From assembly GCA_023630585.1 (NCBI GenBank), contig CM042552.1:16045269-16109268 (forward strand): a stretch of 64,000 bases of DNA, given 5' to 3'. Positions 22,068 through 64,000 of this stretch are shown here, piece by piece. Source of the DNA: Cranoglanis bouderius. Its lineage: Eukaryota > Chordata > Actinopteri > Siluriformes > Cranoglanididae. The position numbers and the translations under genes are program-made. A model generated the notes under the pieces. That model worked only from the letters and a program-made list of their open reading frames with translations, made no database searches and had not been told where the DNA came from. Positions within the stretch are counted from its first letter, which is position 1; the number at the start of each line of letters is the position of its first letter.

Positions 22068-23831
22068 CACCCGTTTTTTTTGTTTTTTTTAAATCCATTT
22101 CAATGGTTAACACAAAACAGTGGCATGAACTACACAAAACGGGCAAACTAAATTAAACAGTTTTTAATAATCAGCTAAAATTTCACAACAGAACTGGCAT
22201 GAATATGTAAACAGTAGCTGACAAACACATTGTGATCCATTCCTGTATAAACTCTTTATAGTCAAGTAAGAACCTCTGATTCAGTGTTAGGAATAAATAA
22301 ATAGAAAAAAAGTTACCATGAGTTCTTTTCTTTGCCCTGCCTGCTGTTCTGCTGCTTTTCCAACTTTCTCCCCTGAAACTAAAAACAGGTTTAAGTGAAC
22401 AAAAGCATGACTGGAATGAAATAATTAAATGAAACACACAAGGAAAATACAGTATATTTGGCCTTGTAGTCGTCTTATAATTTGGAATATGAAAAGTAGC
22501 ATTAAACCGTACAAACTGAAGTAAATTGTAATTGAAAATTATAATTGTAAATTGAAGACGGACACAGTTTTTGTTTTATCCAGCTGTATTTACTCAGTGC
22601 AACTTATAACATCCAAGTGAAAGATAGAACACCAACATGTCAGGGAAAATAAATAAATAAATAAAAAAAAAACAATCATTGAGTTGGAAAAAGGATCACC
22701 CCCCTCCTAAAAATGACTTGTAAACTTAATGAGGTGTAGCTAATCACCTTCTCAATGGCACACAAAGGCATTTGACTTTCAACTGTGATCAGCTGTGGTC
22801 ATTTTGATTAGCTCAGGATGAAAATAGCTTTCCTGGAGCATTTTTCAATCCTTGGTAGTGCAACTGAAGCAAACAATCAACTATGGGTGGCAAGGCACTG
22901 TGAAAAGATCTCCGGGATAAAGTTGTGGACAGGCACAAGTCAGGAGATGGATACAAAAAAATTTCAAAGGCTTTATCAATGCCTAGAAGCACAGTGAAGT
23001 CTATTATTAAGAAATGGAAGGTATCTGGTACAACACAGACCCTCCCTGGATGAGGACGTCGCTCCAAACTGGGTGAAAGAGCCAGGAGGAAACTGGTCAG
23101 AGAGGCTACCAAGAGGCCTACAGCAACTCTGAAGCAGTTGCAGGAATTTATGACAAAGAGTGGTCATTGTGTGCATGTGACAACAATATCACAAATTCTC
23201 CACAAATGTGGCTTGTATGGGAGGGTTGCAAGAAAAAAGCCACCCACAACTGAGCTTTGCCAAAACGCACCTTGAAGATTCTGAGGCCACATGGAAAAAG
23301 GTGTTATGGTCAGATGAGACTAAAACTGAATTATTTGGCCTCAACACCAAACGATATGTCTGGCGGAAATCCAATACAGCTCACCATCCAAATAACACCA
23401 TTCCTACAGTAAAGCATGGAGGTGGTAATATCCTGTTATGGGGGTGTTTCTCTGCAGCAGGGAGTGGAGCACTTGAGCAAAACTGACCACAGAGTGGTTG
23501 AAGGAGAAAAAGGTGAATGTCCTTGCATGGCCTAGTCAGAGCCCAGACTTAAACCCCATTGAAAATCTGTGGAATAACTTGAAGACTGCAGTCCACAAAA
23601 GGTCACCATCAAATTTAAGTGAACTTGAGCAGTTCTGCAAAGAAGAGTGGGCAAATATTGCAAAGTCTAGATGTGCAAAGTTAGTAGAGACATATCCCAA
23701 CAGACTAAAGGCTGTAATTAAAGCAAAAGGTTTTCCAAGTGATTCTGGTTTTCTGGATAAAACAAAAACTGTGTCCGTCTTCATTTCAGGCTGAAAAGCA
23801 GCAAAATGTGATTATGATAACATATACATAC

Positions 23832-23898
<67 letters not shown>

Positions 23899-26096
23899 CA
23901 TTGGACAAACAGTTGTATTAATGTAAAGTTTTAGTCTGAAGTTTATATTTGTAACACTCTTGCATTTTCAGAATTTTATTTTAAATAAATGAAATAAAAA
24001 TGGTACTGAAAGCCCCCCCAATCAGATTAATCGAAAAAATAATCATCTGATTAATTAATTTTGAAAATAATCGTTAGTTGCCACCCTACTTGGAAGTCAG
24101 ATAACTCTGGGGTGTCCTTGTAGCTGAATCTGGGATTTTCAACCAAGGTCATAACACTGAACTTGAGAATCAGTTTATTGGTTTTGGAGCAAGCTGTGAG
24201 GCAACAGCTGATGTCAATATTGCACAGTATGTTCTCACACCACTGCTGTTTCACTAATAGTAAAGTGACTAACCTTTACTGTGTGCATTTTGATGAATTT
24301 GGCATGACTGGTCACTAAAGACAGCAGAGAATACTAATATGGTGGCATGTTTGTGACTTGCGACATAAACGTCATGTTTGTAGTTCATTAAAACAAAAAC
24401 AAAATTACCTGGATCAAGGTTTTCTGCAATGAGAAGTACATGACAGTCTCTGAGCTGTTTCTTAATGTCAATGTTGTTTTCTTGAAGATCGCTGCAACGA
24501 TGTTCTAATACAGAGACATTTTCCTGCAAAGAGAAAACAAAACAACTACTAAAGCCAAAGAAAACCAAGTGTGCAATCAGAAAAGATTTAGATCTTCACA
24601 GGTTCTTAATTTTGACATGTTACAGCCACTCTCTAAAGTAACTACATTTTTCATAGTGATTAATAGACAATAATAACTTAAAATATATTTATTATTATGC
24701 GTTGTACTTGTTTTTATGAAGGATTATTCAAAACTAATATATGACATTTACACCGGTATTCAGACCCTCTATTTGGATTTATAGATCTTCTGCTGTTCAT
24801 CTCTGAAGGAACTCTCAAGCTGTCAGGTTGAATGGGGCACATCATTGTACTGCTATTTTCAGATGGTCATCGTCCAAGCTCCGGCCTTTCTAAATCATGC
24901 CCAATCAACTGTATTTATTCCAGATGAACTTTATTAAAAACTGGAAGAACTTTTCAAGAATGACTTCAAATGTCTGAATACTTACAGTCGTGGGAAAATG
25001 AAATCCTCCTTGAATTCTAGGTTTTTATTTATCAGGGCTTAAATAACAGTTGTGTTGTCCCCAATTTCGATAAACAAACAAATAACCTCAGGTGACAAAA
25101 AAACAACAACAACAAAAAAACAGATTTCAATATGTAGCTATTTCCCCCCAAAAAGTAAACCAACATTCAGAAACCATGTAGGGGGAAAAATAAGTACAAC
25201 CTTTAATTCAGTAACATGTAGACCTACCTTTAGCAACAATAACTTGATGTAAATGTTTGCTGGAGGAGATTATCAGTCTCTCACATCGTTTTGGAGAAAT
25301 TCTGGCCCTCTTCTTTGCAATATGACTTCAGTTCATTGATGTTTGGGGGCATTCCTTTATGCACAGCTCTATTAAGCTATTAATGGCCTCACATTTGTCT
25401 CAGGACTATTCTGGTATAAAGTGGAGTTAATCGTTGTCTCAGAGACTGCAAGTTTCCCACGTCCTTTGGCTCCACAACAAGCCCAAAACATCACCCCTAC
25501 ACCACCACGCATGACAGTTGGTATGGGGTGTTTGTGATGAAACGCTGTGTTCAGTTTTTACCAATTATGGCGCTGTGCAAGATGACCAAACATCTCCACC
25601 TTGGTCTCATCAGTCCAAAGGATATTGTTCCAGAACTTTTGTGGTTTGTTCAGATGCAATTTTGCAAAACTTTTTGGAGAGAAGAGGCTTTTTCCTACCC
25701 ACCCTTCTATGAGAGCCATACTTATTCAGTCTTTTTCTGATTGTGCATTTAATGTGCTTACAGAGGCCTGTAGGTCACATGATATAGCGCTTGGGTTTTT
25801 CTGTATCTCTGAGCATTAAACGGTCTAACCTTGGACTGAATTTGCTGGGACGCCCACTCCTGGGAAGATTGGTGACTGTCTTGAAAGCTCTCCATTTGGA
25901 AACAATCCTGCTCAATGTAGAATGGTGAATTTCAAATTGTGATCCTTCCCAGATTGACAAGCAGCAACAACTGCTTCTCTGGTTCCTAAATGTTGGTTTA
26001 CATTTTTGGGGGGGGGGGGGGGGGGGTGTGCCCTGTGATGTGTTGGCACCCCGTCCAAGGTGTGTGTGTGTGTGTGTATGTATATATATATATGTA

Positions 26097-26167
<71 letters not shown>

Positions 26168-26264
26168 GTACATATATACTGTATACACGTATATACACAC
26201 ACACACATATATATACTGTATACACATATATATACACACACACACACATATATATACTGTATAC

Positions 26265-26303
<39 letters not shown>

Positions 26304-26950
26304 CTGTATACATATATATACACACACACACACATATACTGTATACACATATATACACACACACATATATACTGTATATATATATATATATATATATACA
26401 CAGTATATATGTGTGTGTGTGATGCAATTAAAATAATTTGAATTTTCACAGTTTTACAGGATGACGCAAAATGCAAAACGGTGTTACTGCCTTCAGTTGT
26501 GATTATGATTTTGAGCATCTAACCAACTTTACCTTCAACTCTGAAATCTGTTTCTGCAAATCTTCATTCGCTACCACCAAAAGACGATTTTGTTCCTTCA
26601 CATCACTTTGGTGGCCGTATCTTACTGAGGGCCTGGAACATAAATCCATTTAGAATTAATAAATAAATCACTTTGTAAACATGCTTATAATGCCATATTG
26701 ATCTGCTTACCCTTTGAGACTTTTGGCTGGGTTCTTCCTGAAAAGAAATGACAGTTTACCATTACAAACACGACCGCAGTGTCACTGACAAATGAATAAT
26801 TGTAGACGCAAAACTAACTAAACTAATATACTGTATTACTCACCTGATCATAGTCTCAGGGTCAGTCTTGACGTTTGCTTTCTTAGATGCTAAATTAGGG
26901 TGTGTGGGAATAGCTGTGTCTTTAACTGGAGCTCTGTCCACTCTCTTCAT
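18635..26950 (-). CDS. knstrn: KNSTRN (kinastrin / SKAP), kinetochore-localised astrin-binding protein
   Basis: KNSTRN works with astrin (SPAG5) on microtubule plus ends and kinetochores to stabilise attachments and promote anaphase. Seven minus-strand coding exons: 26950-26844, 26737-26711, 26632-26533, 24523-24409, 22378-22317, 18923-18849, 18766-18635. They have consensus borders and consistent phases and total 618 nt (205 aa plus stop). The hallmark C-terminal coiled coil is clear: SDVKEQNRLLVVANEDLQKQ in exon 3, VLEHRCSDLQENN and LRDCHVLLIAENLDP in exon 4. The N-terminus holds a TxIP motif (TAIP, residues 12-15), a candidate EB1-binding site. An in-frame stop lies upstream of the ATG. 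At 205 aa it is shorter than human KNSTRN (316 aa), mainly in the N-terminal half. Introns hold Tc1 elements and a large microsatellite. It is transcribed divergently from KNL1. Confidence 0.92.
20299..21635 (-). mobile_element. Tc1-like transposon, degenerate (KNSTRN intron)
   Basis: Inverted ends (CAATGCTGTGAAAAAGTATT and ACTTTTTCACAGCACTG) are flanked by TA. Minus-strand transposase fragments at 20953-20618 include CKTHLDDPQNFWENVLWTDD, DLFGRQGSRYIW and VKHGGGSVMVWGCFA. Conserved sequence continues to a start near 21305, but with frameshifts, and the 3' catalytic segment is missing. The family recurs at 50,031-51,082. It lies in the KNSTRN intron between exons 22317 and 18923. Confidence 0.9.
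22032..22066. repeat. poly(A) tract
   Basis: A 35-nt A run, followed soon after by T-rich sequence, in a KNSTRN intron. It could be the tail of an old retroposed sequence, but no body is recognisable beside it. Confidence 0.9.
22550..23785 (+). mobile_element. Tc1-like transposon, degenerate (KNSTRN intron)
   Basis: Inverted ends read GAAGACGGACACAGTTTTTG on the left and its complement on the right. Plus-strand transposase remnants: LDKVVDRHKSGDGYKKISKA-like codons near 22915-22985, then TWKKVLWSDETKTELFGLN, VKHGGGNILLWGCFSAAGSG (to about 23480) and WPSQSPDLNPIENLWNNLKT (23498-23790). A deletion around 23,485 removes the middle catalytic Asp region, and stops occur in the N-terminal part. 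It lies in the KNSTRN intron between exons 24409 and 22378. Confidence 0.9.
23841..23898. repeat. (CA)n microsatellite
   Basis: About 29 CA units, about 55 bp beyond the right end of the Tc1 element ending near 23785. Confidence 0.95.
24007..24092. mobile_element. fragment of a hAT-type MITE end
   Basis: The run of TTAATCGAAAAAATAATCATC followed by AATAATCGTTAGTTGC resembles the terminal part of the abundant fish hAT MITEs ending in TAGTTGCAGCCC. Only one end is present, and the family call rests on motif resemblance. Confidence 0.45.
24985..26006 (-). mobile_element. Tc1-like transposon, 5' end replaced by microsatellite
   Basis: The left end starts CAGTCGTGGGAAAATGAAAT after TA. The minus strand carries decayed transposase: NLPRSGRPSKFSPRLDRLML near 25880-25820 (HTH2) and catalytic remnants, decayed beyond clean reading, from 25,780 to 25,300. 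The right terminal repeat is missing; the sequence runs into a G-run and a compound microsatellite at 26,008. It lies in the KNSTRN intron between exons 26533 and 24523. Confidence 0.85.
26008..26426. repeat. compound microsatellite: poly(G), (TG)n, (TA)n and a higher-order CA/TA array
   Basis: A run of 19 G (26008-26026) precedes (TG)n and about 60 bp of (TA)n. From 26,165 to 26,410 comes a higher-order repeat of roughly 45-60 bp: a variable (CA)n tract, then TATATATACTGTATACACAT. The palindromic core ACTGTATAC recurs several times. The array lies about 105 bp from KNSTRN exon 3. The long YIY/CVCV open frames here on both strands are repeat artefacts. Confidence 0.93.
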
Positions 26951-28140
26951 AGTGCCTTGTTGACAATACGTTCGCAAGTAAATTTACTTAATGCCAATTC
27001 ACAGTTTGGAATAAAACACACACACTGCAGGAGCCTGTCGAAACCACTTAGCAAGCTGACCGCTAACTGGTTAATGGTGATTTAGAGAGACTGAGGTGTA
27101 GTATCGCTGGTCAAGCTGCACCCACTGTCTAATGTAATCAAAGCCGTGTGGTATAGCTCTCCGATTAGTCAATCCGTATTCAACTGAAGACTGACGAGTG
27201 ACGAACTTACCGCACAAAGATCATGTTAAAGTAACCCAATTTCCCGCTGTTATAATGCACAAAAAAATACACTTGACCTAAACTTTCAGCGCGGTAAACG
27301 TTCAAAATATTTGCGTCACTTCCGTCAACTACTTCTTCTTCTTCTCTTCTTCTTCGAGTAGTATTCATTAACGTTGGGAGCGTGCCAGCGTCATGGCAGT
27401 GAAAGTTCGAATCAAATACTGCACCAATACTGCGCATGCGTATGGGCCGACGTGCAAGTGACGTAATTTTCATAATCAGTTTGACTGACTCCCGCTTCCA
27501 CTCGGAAATAACTGAAAATATTAAGATATAGTCGCTTAAAGTACTTAGGAATATAATGTCAGGATACATGTATATTCGTGCCTATTCAATATGACGTGTT
27601 TTATAATATTGGCCTTATAATACGTTGAGCTTCTGTGTTCATTTCCCTTAAAATTTTCGCTTCCAACGAGATAAACAGACAAACCTTATGTCATGACATA
27701 ACACGTGACATGAATACTGCGCATGCGCCGGTGACAGACGGAAGGCGGTTCAGTTCAAACTTCAAGAGAAAGAAACGTTCGAACGTTAACGGACGGAAGG
27801 AAAAAGCGCAGATATCGGACTCGCGACTATATCTGAAGAGGAATAATTTATGTATATCTAGGTAATGTTAATTCTTTGGACCAAGTATGATAAACACTGA
27901 TGTAAAAATAAAACGAGTTAGTGGTTATGTGTTTATTTGGTGTATCTAGTACCGTGACAGACTTTCTGTCCGCGCTCTGTTTCACTAAACGTTTTAATAA
28001 GGAGCTCGAGAGCATAATCGACGTAATCAACACTTATTACTATACACCGGTTTACTACTTCACTCAGCGTTTTAATCAGCAAGGCACATTGTTGTTGTTG
28101 CTTATTTTTCCTAGCTGCCCGCTGTTCTGCAGGTTCTTCA
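26951..28140. promoter_or_regulatory. divergent KNSTRN-KNL1 promoter region
   Basis: The 1190 bp between the two ATGs contains cell-cycle promoter motifs. There is CCAAT (27236-27240) overlapping the E2F-type TTTCCCGC (27240-27247), a second CCAAT (27424-27428), NRF1-type palindromes TGCGCATGCG (27431-27440) and TGCGCATGCGCC (27718-27729), and CHR-like TTCAAA/TTTGAA at 27301-27306 and 27754-27759. The latter is preceded by GGCGG, a CDE-like spacing. CpGs are enriched relative to the flanks and no TATA box is evident. Motifs are seen directly; bidirectional, late cell-cycle activity is inference. Confidence 0.7.
27740..27861 (+). other. knl1: probable non-coding first exon of KNL1
   Basis: Downstream of the NRF1 site at 27718, the sequence ends at a CTAG|GTAATG donor (exon end 27861). 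A good acceptor, GTTCTGCAG, ends at 28132, eight nt before the KNL1 ATG. Together these suggest a 5' UTR intron. The transcription start is not visible, so the left boundary is approximate. Confidence 0.4.
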
Positions 28141-59058
<30,918 letters not shown>

Positions 59059-60174
59059 GACCTGTTTTTTAAAGAAAAATGTTTATTCCATTTATGCATG
59101 TAAAAACACCTTACATCTGATTACATAATTTCTAACTTGTTTATTGAATAGTGAGCACAGGGGTAGGGTTTAATAAAGGGTTAGACTTGATTAATAGTTT
59201 GACGTCAACTTGCTGTTCAATTGTATTTTTATGGCCCTGGTTTATAATTCACTTTCATGTTTAGCAGACTGATAACTCTTTATAAGGCAGCAATATTACA
59301 TAAGTAGTTTTTATGAGCATCATTGTCAAAAGGGACTGTTTGCACTCAAAAAGAATGAGTGACATCCAAGAGACGCCAACCATTTGCCGCCCTTGTTAAC
59401 CAAATCCTAAATCCAAGACAGTTTCTCGCATAAAATATATAGCGGTACCAATAAAATATGTGAACAGAAATATTTGGTAGCTTTATTTATTCTGTTCATG
59501 TTCATTGCAATATTGCTGTTAAAACAGCCCAACTTTCCACATTTAAAACAAAGATCGACTTAAACAATCTCATTCAGCTCAAACCCCCCAGCAGTCAGTC
59601 CTGACCTCCGCATTTCAGCAACGTTTTAAAGATGACCAGTGAGATCCACTGTAATATTGCATATTAGATTTTCTAAGGAATCTTAATATTGTTCTCCGAT
59701 TCCTACGAATCTTCAATTATTGTGGATCCAGAAACTATTTTAAACATCAAAAACTGCACCTTCAAAATGTAATACGGAGGTTGCAAGTGTAAATGTATTT
59801 TTGATATTAAATGATGTTACAATATTGATTAATACTGATTGGGGGGGGGGGGAACGTTTTTGTTCAATTTTTTTTGTTGTATATTTCACTGGGTTTCTAA
59901 GAAAACAGTTAAAGACCAAAATCTTTATTTGTAGTTGTGTCTGTGGTGACAGACTGTCTATTCCATAAGCTCTATTTTAGGACAAGTAGAATATGCCACC
60001 TGTTTCCCTTCTTCTGGGGCCCTGTGTATCACAACAGTTCACAGGCTATCCTAGAGCAGGATCATTCACAAATTTCTGGGAGCTGTTGCAGAAATATATA
60101 GTTAAAAATCTCTGGCAATTTTACTTTGCTAAAACTTATTAGTGTGAGACACTTTCTGGCACTTGGGATCTGAC
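59059..60174 (+). other. KNL1 3' UTR and intergenic DNA
   Basis: Candidate poly(A) signals AATAAA lie at 59,172-59,177 (about 115 nt after the stop) and 59,450-59,455. A run of about 12 G lies near 59,840. No other gene is recognised before the candidate exon at 60,175. Confidence 0.65.
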
Positions 60175-60259
60175 ATGGCTGAAGCTGCTTGTGCAGAGGA
60201 CCAGTGGGAAGTAGAAGCTTTTGATGATGAATTTGGTGAGATCATTAAAACTAGATCAG
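60175..60259 (+). CDS. orphan candidate first coding exon, gene unknown
   Basis: An ATG in good context (GACATGG) opens 28 codons ending exactly at a strong CAG|GTAAGA donor (phase 1). The peptide is acidic with an aromatic core: AEDQWEVEAFDDEFGEIIKT. I do not recognise the family, and it is not RAD51, the gene that follows KNL1 in human. I could not find a matching phase-1 acceptor exon with family features before 64,000, so the next exon may be outside the window or the exon may be spurious. Confidence 0.4.
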
Positions 60260-63200
60260 GTAAGAATCTCAATGTTAGATGTCCATAGCATCATTCTCTG
60301 AAAGTTTTATCCTTAAACAATGATGTGTGATAAAGTGAAAGACGAGTGAAGCTCATTATTCATAGGTTTGTATTATTACATCCAGATTTAAGTTTGTATA
60401 TGTGATTGCTGAGACAGTAAGTCTTTTAACTATTTTAAAATAGCAAAATAGTAGTTAAAAGACTTTAAGACATTTTGGGTTTTACAAATGGTGGTAACAT
60501 GCTCTTTATTTGTACTTCTTTTTCCTTCCAGTCCTCTGAATAGGGGGTTAGAAAGGTATCTTTAAAAAAAACAACAACAACTAATTATAAAATCATGTGA
60601 GGGATTTAGATGAGCAGAAATGTATTAATTTTACTGGACTAGACCCACACAATCTTGCTTTTATGTTGATATGTTGTAGAGTTATATTTACTCTTGTTGA
60701 AATATGGCCTTTGAGCACTTAAAATAGCCACTGTTGCCTGGTGTAAGATTTCAGGAGACCTTGTTTAGGACTGTTTCTCATTCTTGAATTATTCAGACTA
60801 TTAAAATCTGAGCGAAATGGCCACAGTTTCATTAAAATACAGAACAGCCCCTTGTGATGGAAGAAAACGGTTCTTGTTTAGTTTTCACTTCTGTTTATTC
60901 TCTAGCTTGAGCAATCCTTAATGCTTGTAGGTTTAGAGTATAGATTCTGTAATGTCTAGAGTCTTGAATGCAACACTTTGGCTCTTTGGCTTGCAATTCT
61001 ATCCTCCTGTTTTAAAGGATTGTGTTACAGCTCTTTAAAAGACTATAGATTATTATGTTAAGAAAATGCTGCATATGTGCTGAGAATGTGTGTCCAGTGA
61101 TATACCGGACATATACAATATTAAGGTCTATTAGAACATTTCTGAGAATAACACACACGGTACAAGGTGCTTGAATTTGGCTTTTTGAAATGTAAATACT
61201 GGAAAACCTTGAAAATAGCCTTTTTTTTTTATTTAGTTGTGCTTAAAAAGTGCTTGAATTATAAACAGTCAATAAATACGAAATCTCAAAAGACTTTAAA
61301 GTGTTTATTTTCGATAGAACATGAGTACTATCCTTTCACTCAATATATGTCACCCCCTGCAGCCCCTCCTCCCGCTATCCACTCATTTTTCAGATTCCCC
61401 CCCCCAACCTTAGCTACTCTCCATAGAAGAGAGGGGCCAGAAGAGCAAGCACAAGGCCTGCTTTCCCTCTGCAGAGGGAATCTTGGTAGGCATCATGCCA
61501 TGTGCATAGCCTCAGGACCATGCCCTGAGACCATGCAACAAATTTCATGATAGTACCACTTATTGGTCAAAAGTTACAATAACATGCCAAACATTGGACA
61601 AAATCTTCACCAGATTTGTCAAACATCATCTTGAGAGTTTTGTCTAAACAAAACTTATCAAAGGAACTTTGAAGTGGCTGATATTCAAAACAATTCTCCC
61701 ATAATGGACTGGCAAATGCATTAAACTACAAATCATTCTTGAATCCCTTTGCCAATAGTTATGGCTCTGCTTTCCAGTGATTGCTTATGTATCAATTGTA
61801 GCGCGTCTGTGAATGTGCGGCTCACCGAGTCTGGGTGCTTGGCCCCCAAAAATGCTTTAATTACATTTGTGTCAGTAACTGAATTACGCAAGCTATGTAA
61901 TGCTGCAGTACTGACCTTTTGCCTCTCTATTGCCATCTCTGTTTGAAACATAAAATTGCAAGTCACTTGCTGAGTTATTTATTTTATTTTATTTATTTTA
62001 TTTTTTTTTACGTGGGTTATGCTTCAACTTCGATGAATCTGATGGTCTGAGGTCCACTTATCAGAGTTGCCAAGTCCACATATAATACGCGGCTTTGGGC
62101 TTCTTTTTTTCTAAGTCACCTGAAACAAATCACGGGTCGCAGGTTGTAGTTTTTTGGGCTTGTTTTAAAAAATATGGTTGCTTGTTAGGAAAATCTGACT
62201 GGTTGCTATTTAATGGGTGATATTATATTTGGTTGCATTGACACTGTCTGCTCACAGCGTCACAATAATATCAGTGCTGTTGTGTATTTTGCCCTCCCAC
62301 AATTATTACAGGTTGTAATCTCCTTTTCCAAGTGCAATTTACCACACTAATCATAGCAAAACAAACAATAAATAAATAAATAGGAAAATCGATACCTAGC
62401 TGAATCAAGCGAACAAGTGCGCTAATGTTAGCTAGCTACCTATTGGGCCACTGTTACCTGTTCAGCAGAAAAAGACATCTCCGCGTCAGTACTCAATCCC
62501 TTCAGATCTCAGAGTTTTTGGCACCTATCAAAAGCCATGCCGATATTTATTCTTGTTTTTAGCATGGGCTCTGTCGCTTTCCCTTTTTGATTCTAAGCAA
62601 CCGTTGTAAAAGCAAGCTACAAACTCTCCACCATCCTCAGCCCCCATACGCGATATAGTAGCCGGCTCTTCTTCTTTCTGTTTACGGACGTGAAGTAACC
62701 ACGCAAAGACGAATGACGTCAACTGGCATTTCCCGTGAAATCTGACCAGACAGCTCAATTTATAAGTCATTATTATAAGCTTGCCGTTGCTAATCGGGGT
62801 AAGGTAAGGAGACCGTTTTGATCACTGATTTTTTTAATGTACTTGCTCAATAATTAATTTTTGTTCATTTTTAACCAAAAAAAAAAGTTCCGTATTGCAG
62901 CTTTAAACTTGACAGTATAAATCCATATATAAAAGTGCAGTAACTCATCACAAATTATTTTATTTGAAGCAGATCAGTTGAGGTTTACATTAGTTAGTCT
63001 ACTTATGCGTGAATTTACACACTCACCACGAGTGTGATACAAACATTTTTTCTGAAATTATGGGATTTTAATACTAAAATTTCATGTGTAAATGCTCAAC
63101 AAACAATTTATGAATAAATCTGTTTATATCCAGCTGCTTTAATCTATCATGACACATTTAAGCAATTTGAAACACTTAATAGGATTTTATGAAGTAAGAA

Positions 63201-64000
63201 CAAGTGGTTTTCAGACGTTCACATGTGAAATGATATCTTTTCACCTGTATTATCACATGTTTAAATTTATAACACATACCACAGTTTCTTTTTATGGCCA
63301 ATGTTTGAAAATGTATTCATATTTTGGTGTCTAATTTTGCGGTTGATGGGTGGGCTAAAATCTAATATCTTTCAACAGCTTGACAATGAAACTATTAGGG
63401 TTGAGCAGTGCATTATATCACAAGGTATCCTTGATGACATAAGAATCATGTGGGGCAATTTATGGCACATACACACTTAAACAGCTGTATTTGTGATTTC
63501 TATTGTTTTAGGTGTTTCGATTTCTTAAACTTATGGTTCTGTCATCTATCCTTTCATGTAGTGTGTACATTAATCGGACAATGTGTGCTTAGTCTATCTT
63601 ATTTTAGTTTATCTTCCAAAGGCATCTGGGGGGGGAAAAAAGAATGTTATGACTAAAAAGATTCCTTTTTTTAGTTCTATATAATAATCAATGTAAAACA
63701 ATGCGTATTGTCTGTATGCAACTTTTAAAAAATTAATAGTTGCTACAAACAAAAAGTTTAATATTGTAAACAAAATGTACAACAGGTTCACCTTATCTTA
63801 AAAATAAATAATTAAAATTATAAATTCTCCCAAAAATATTGATTGAACAAACAAAGTGTCTGACCTGGAGTCTTTGGAAATAATCAACTGAAACATAATG
63901 AGCTCCGTAGCAGAACTAGAGCTCCACATTCCTACTGAAGATCTTTTTTTTTTTAACAGTATAATATATAGTCTAATGCCCTATATAATATATAATGGGC
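60260..64000. other. no confident gene; AT-rich with repeat fragments
   Basis: I see poly(C)/poly(A) runs, TTTTA-rich tracts (61,975-62,010), a dispersed repeat at 62,900-63,130 shared with 6,825-7,340, and several short open frames. A minus-strand 77-codon frame (61,966-61,733, containing SRTFTDALQLIHKQSLESRA) and an 80-codon one (62,770-62,528) sit in GC-richer islands. Neither matches a family I know; they may be relics of a DNA transposon or exons of an unidentified gene. Confidence 0.5.

Noticed and set aside
25775..26518. Long open frames of YIYIY / CVCVY on both strands (up to 247 codons)
   Set aside because: They are translations of the (TA)n/(CA)n compound microsatellite, open in all frames because the repeat lacks stops, with Tc1 relic sequence at one end.

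Overview
This is a window of vertebrate nuclear DNA, almost certainly from a ray-finned fish. The genes are split by GT-AG introns, coding density is low, and the introns are packed with Tc1/mariner DNA transposons, tRNA- and 5S-derived SINEs, hAT pieces, solo LTRs and (TA)n/(CA)n microsatellites. This repeat mix fits a teleost, plausibly an otophysan such as a catfish or cyprinid. That placement is inference; no species can be named from the sequence alone.

Layout: (1) 1-13,331, minus strand: the 5' half of CFAP221 (PCDP1), a motile-cilium central-apparatus protein. Eleven coding exons join in frame into 407 codons, and the 3' half lies off the left edge. A perfect RFX X-box sits about 300 bp upstream of its ATG. 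(2) 13.7-18.6 kb: intergenic, filled by two Tc1-like elements and a 5S-SINE fragment. (3) 18,635-26,950, minus strand: KNSTRN (kinastrin/SKAP), seven coding exons, 205 aa. (4) 26.95-28.14 kb: a compact divergent promoter region with E2F, CCAAT, NRF1 and CHR-like sites. (5) 28,141-59,058, plus strand: the complete KNL1 (CASC5), 24 coding exons and 1600 aa, with SSILK and RVSF PP1-docking motifs, a MELT-like repeat array in one 2886-nt exon, a coiled coil and a C-terminal RWD region. (6) 59-64 kb: KNL1 3' UTR, one orphan candidate coding exon at 60,175, and unassigned sequence.

KNSTRN and KNL1 both act at the outer kinetochore in mitosis and are transcribed away from each other from about 1.2 kb of shared upstream DNA, so coordinated cell-cycle expression is likely. 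CFAP221 is functionally unrelated; in human it is on another chromosome (2q14, against 15q15 for the kinetochore pair), so its position here reflects a lineage rearrangement.

I found no sign of a wholly new enzymatic system. The most notable features are the divergent kinetochore gene pair, the KNL1 MELT array, the nested transposons (one is a solo LTR inside a hAT inside a Tc1 inside a KNL1 intron), three solo LTRs with intact target-site duplications, and a palindromic fold-back Tc1 derivative. All exon boundaries were read by eye from splice consensus, phase and family resemblance; no alignment was run.
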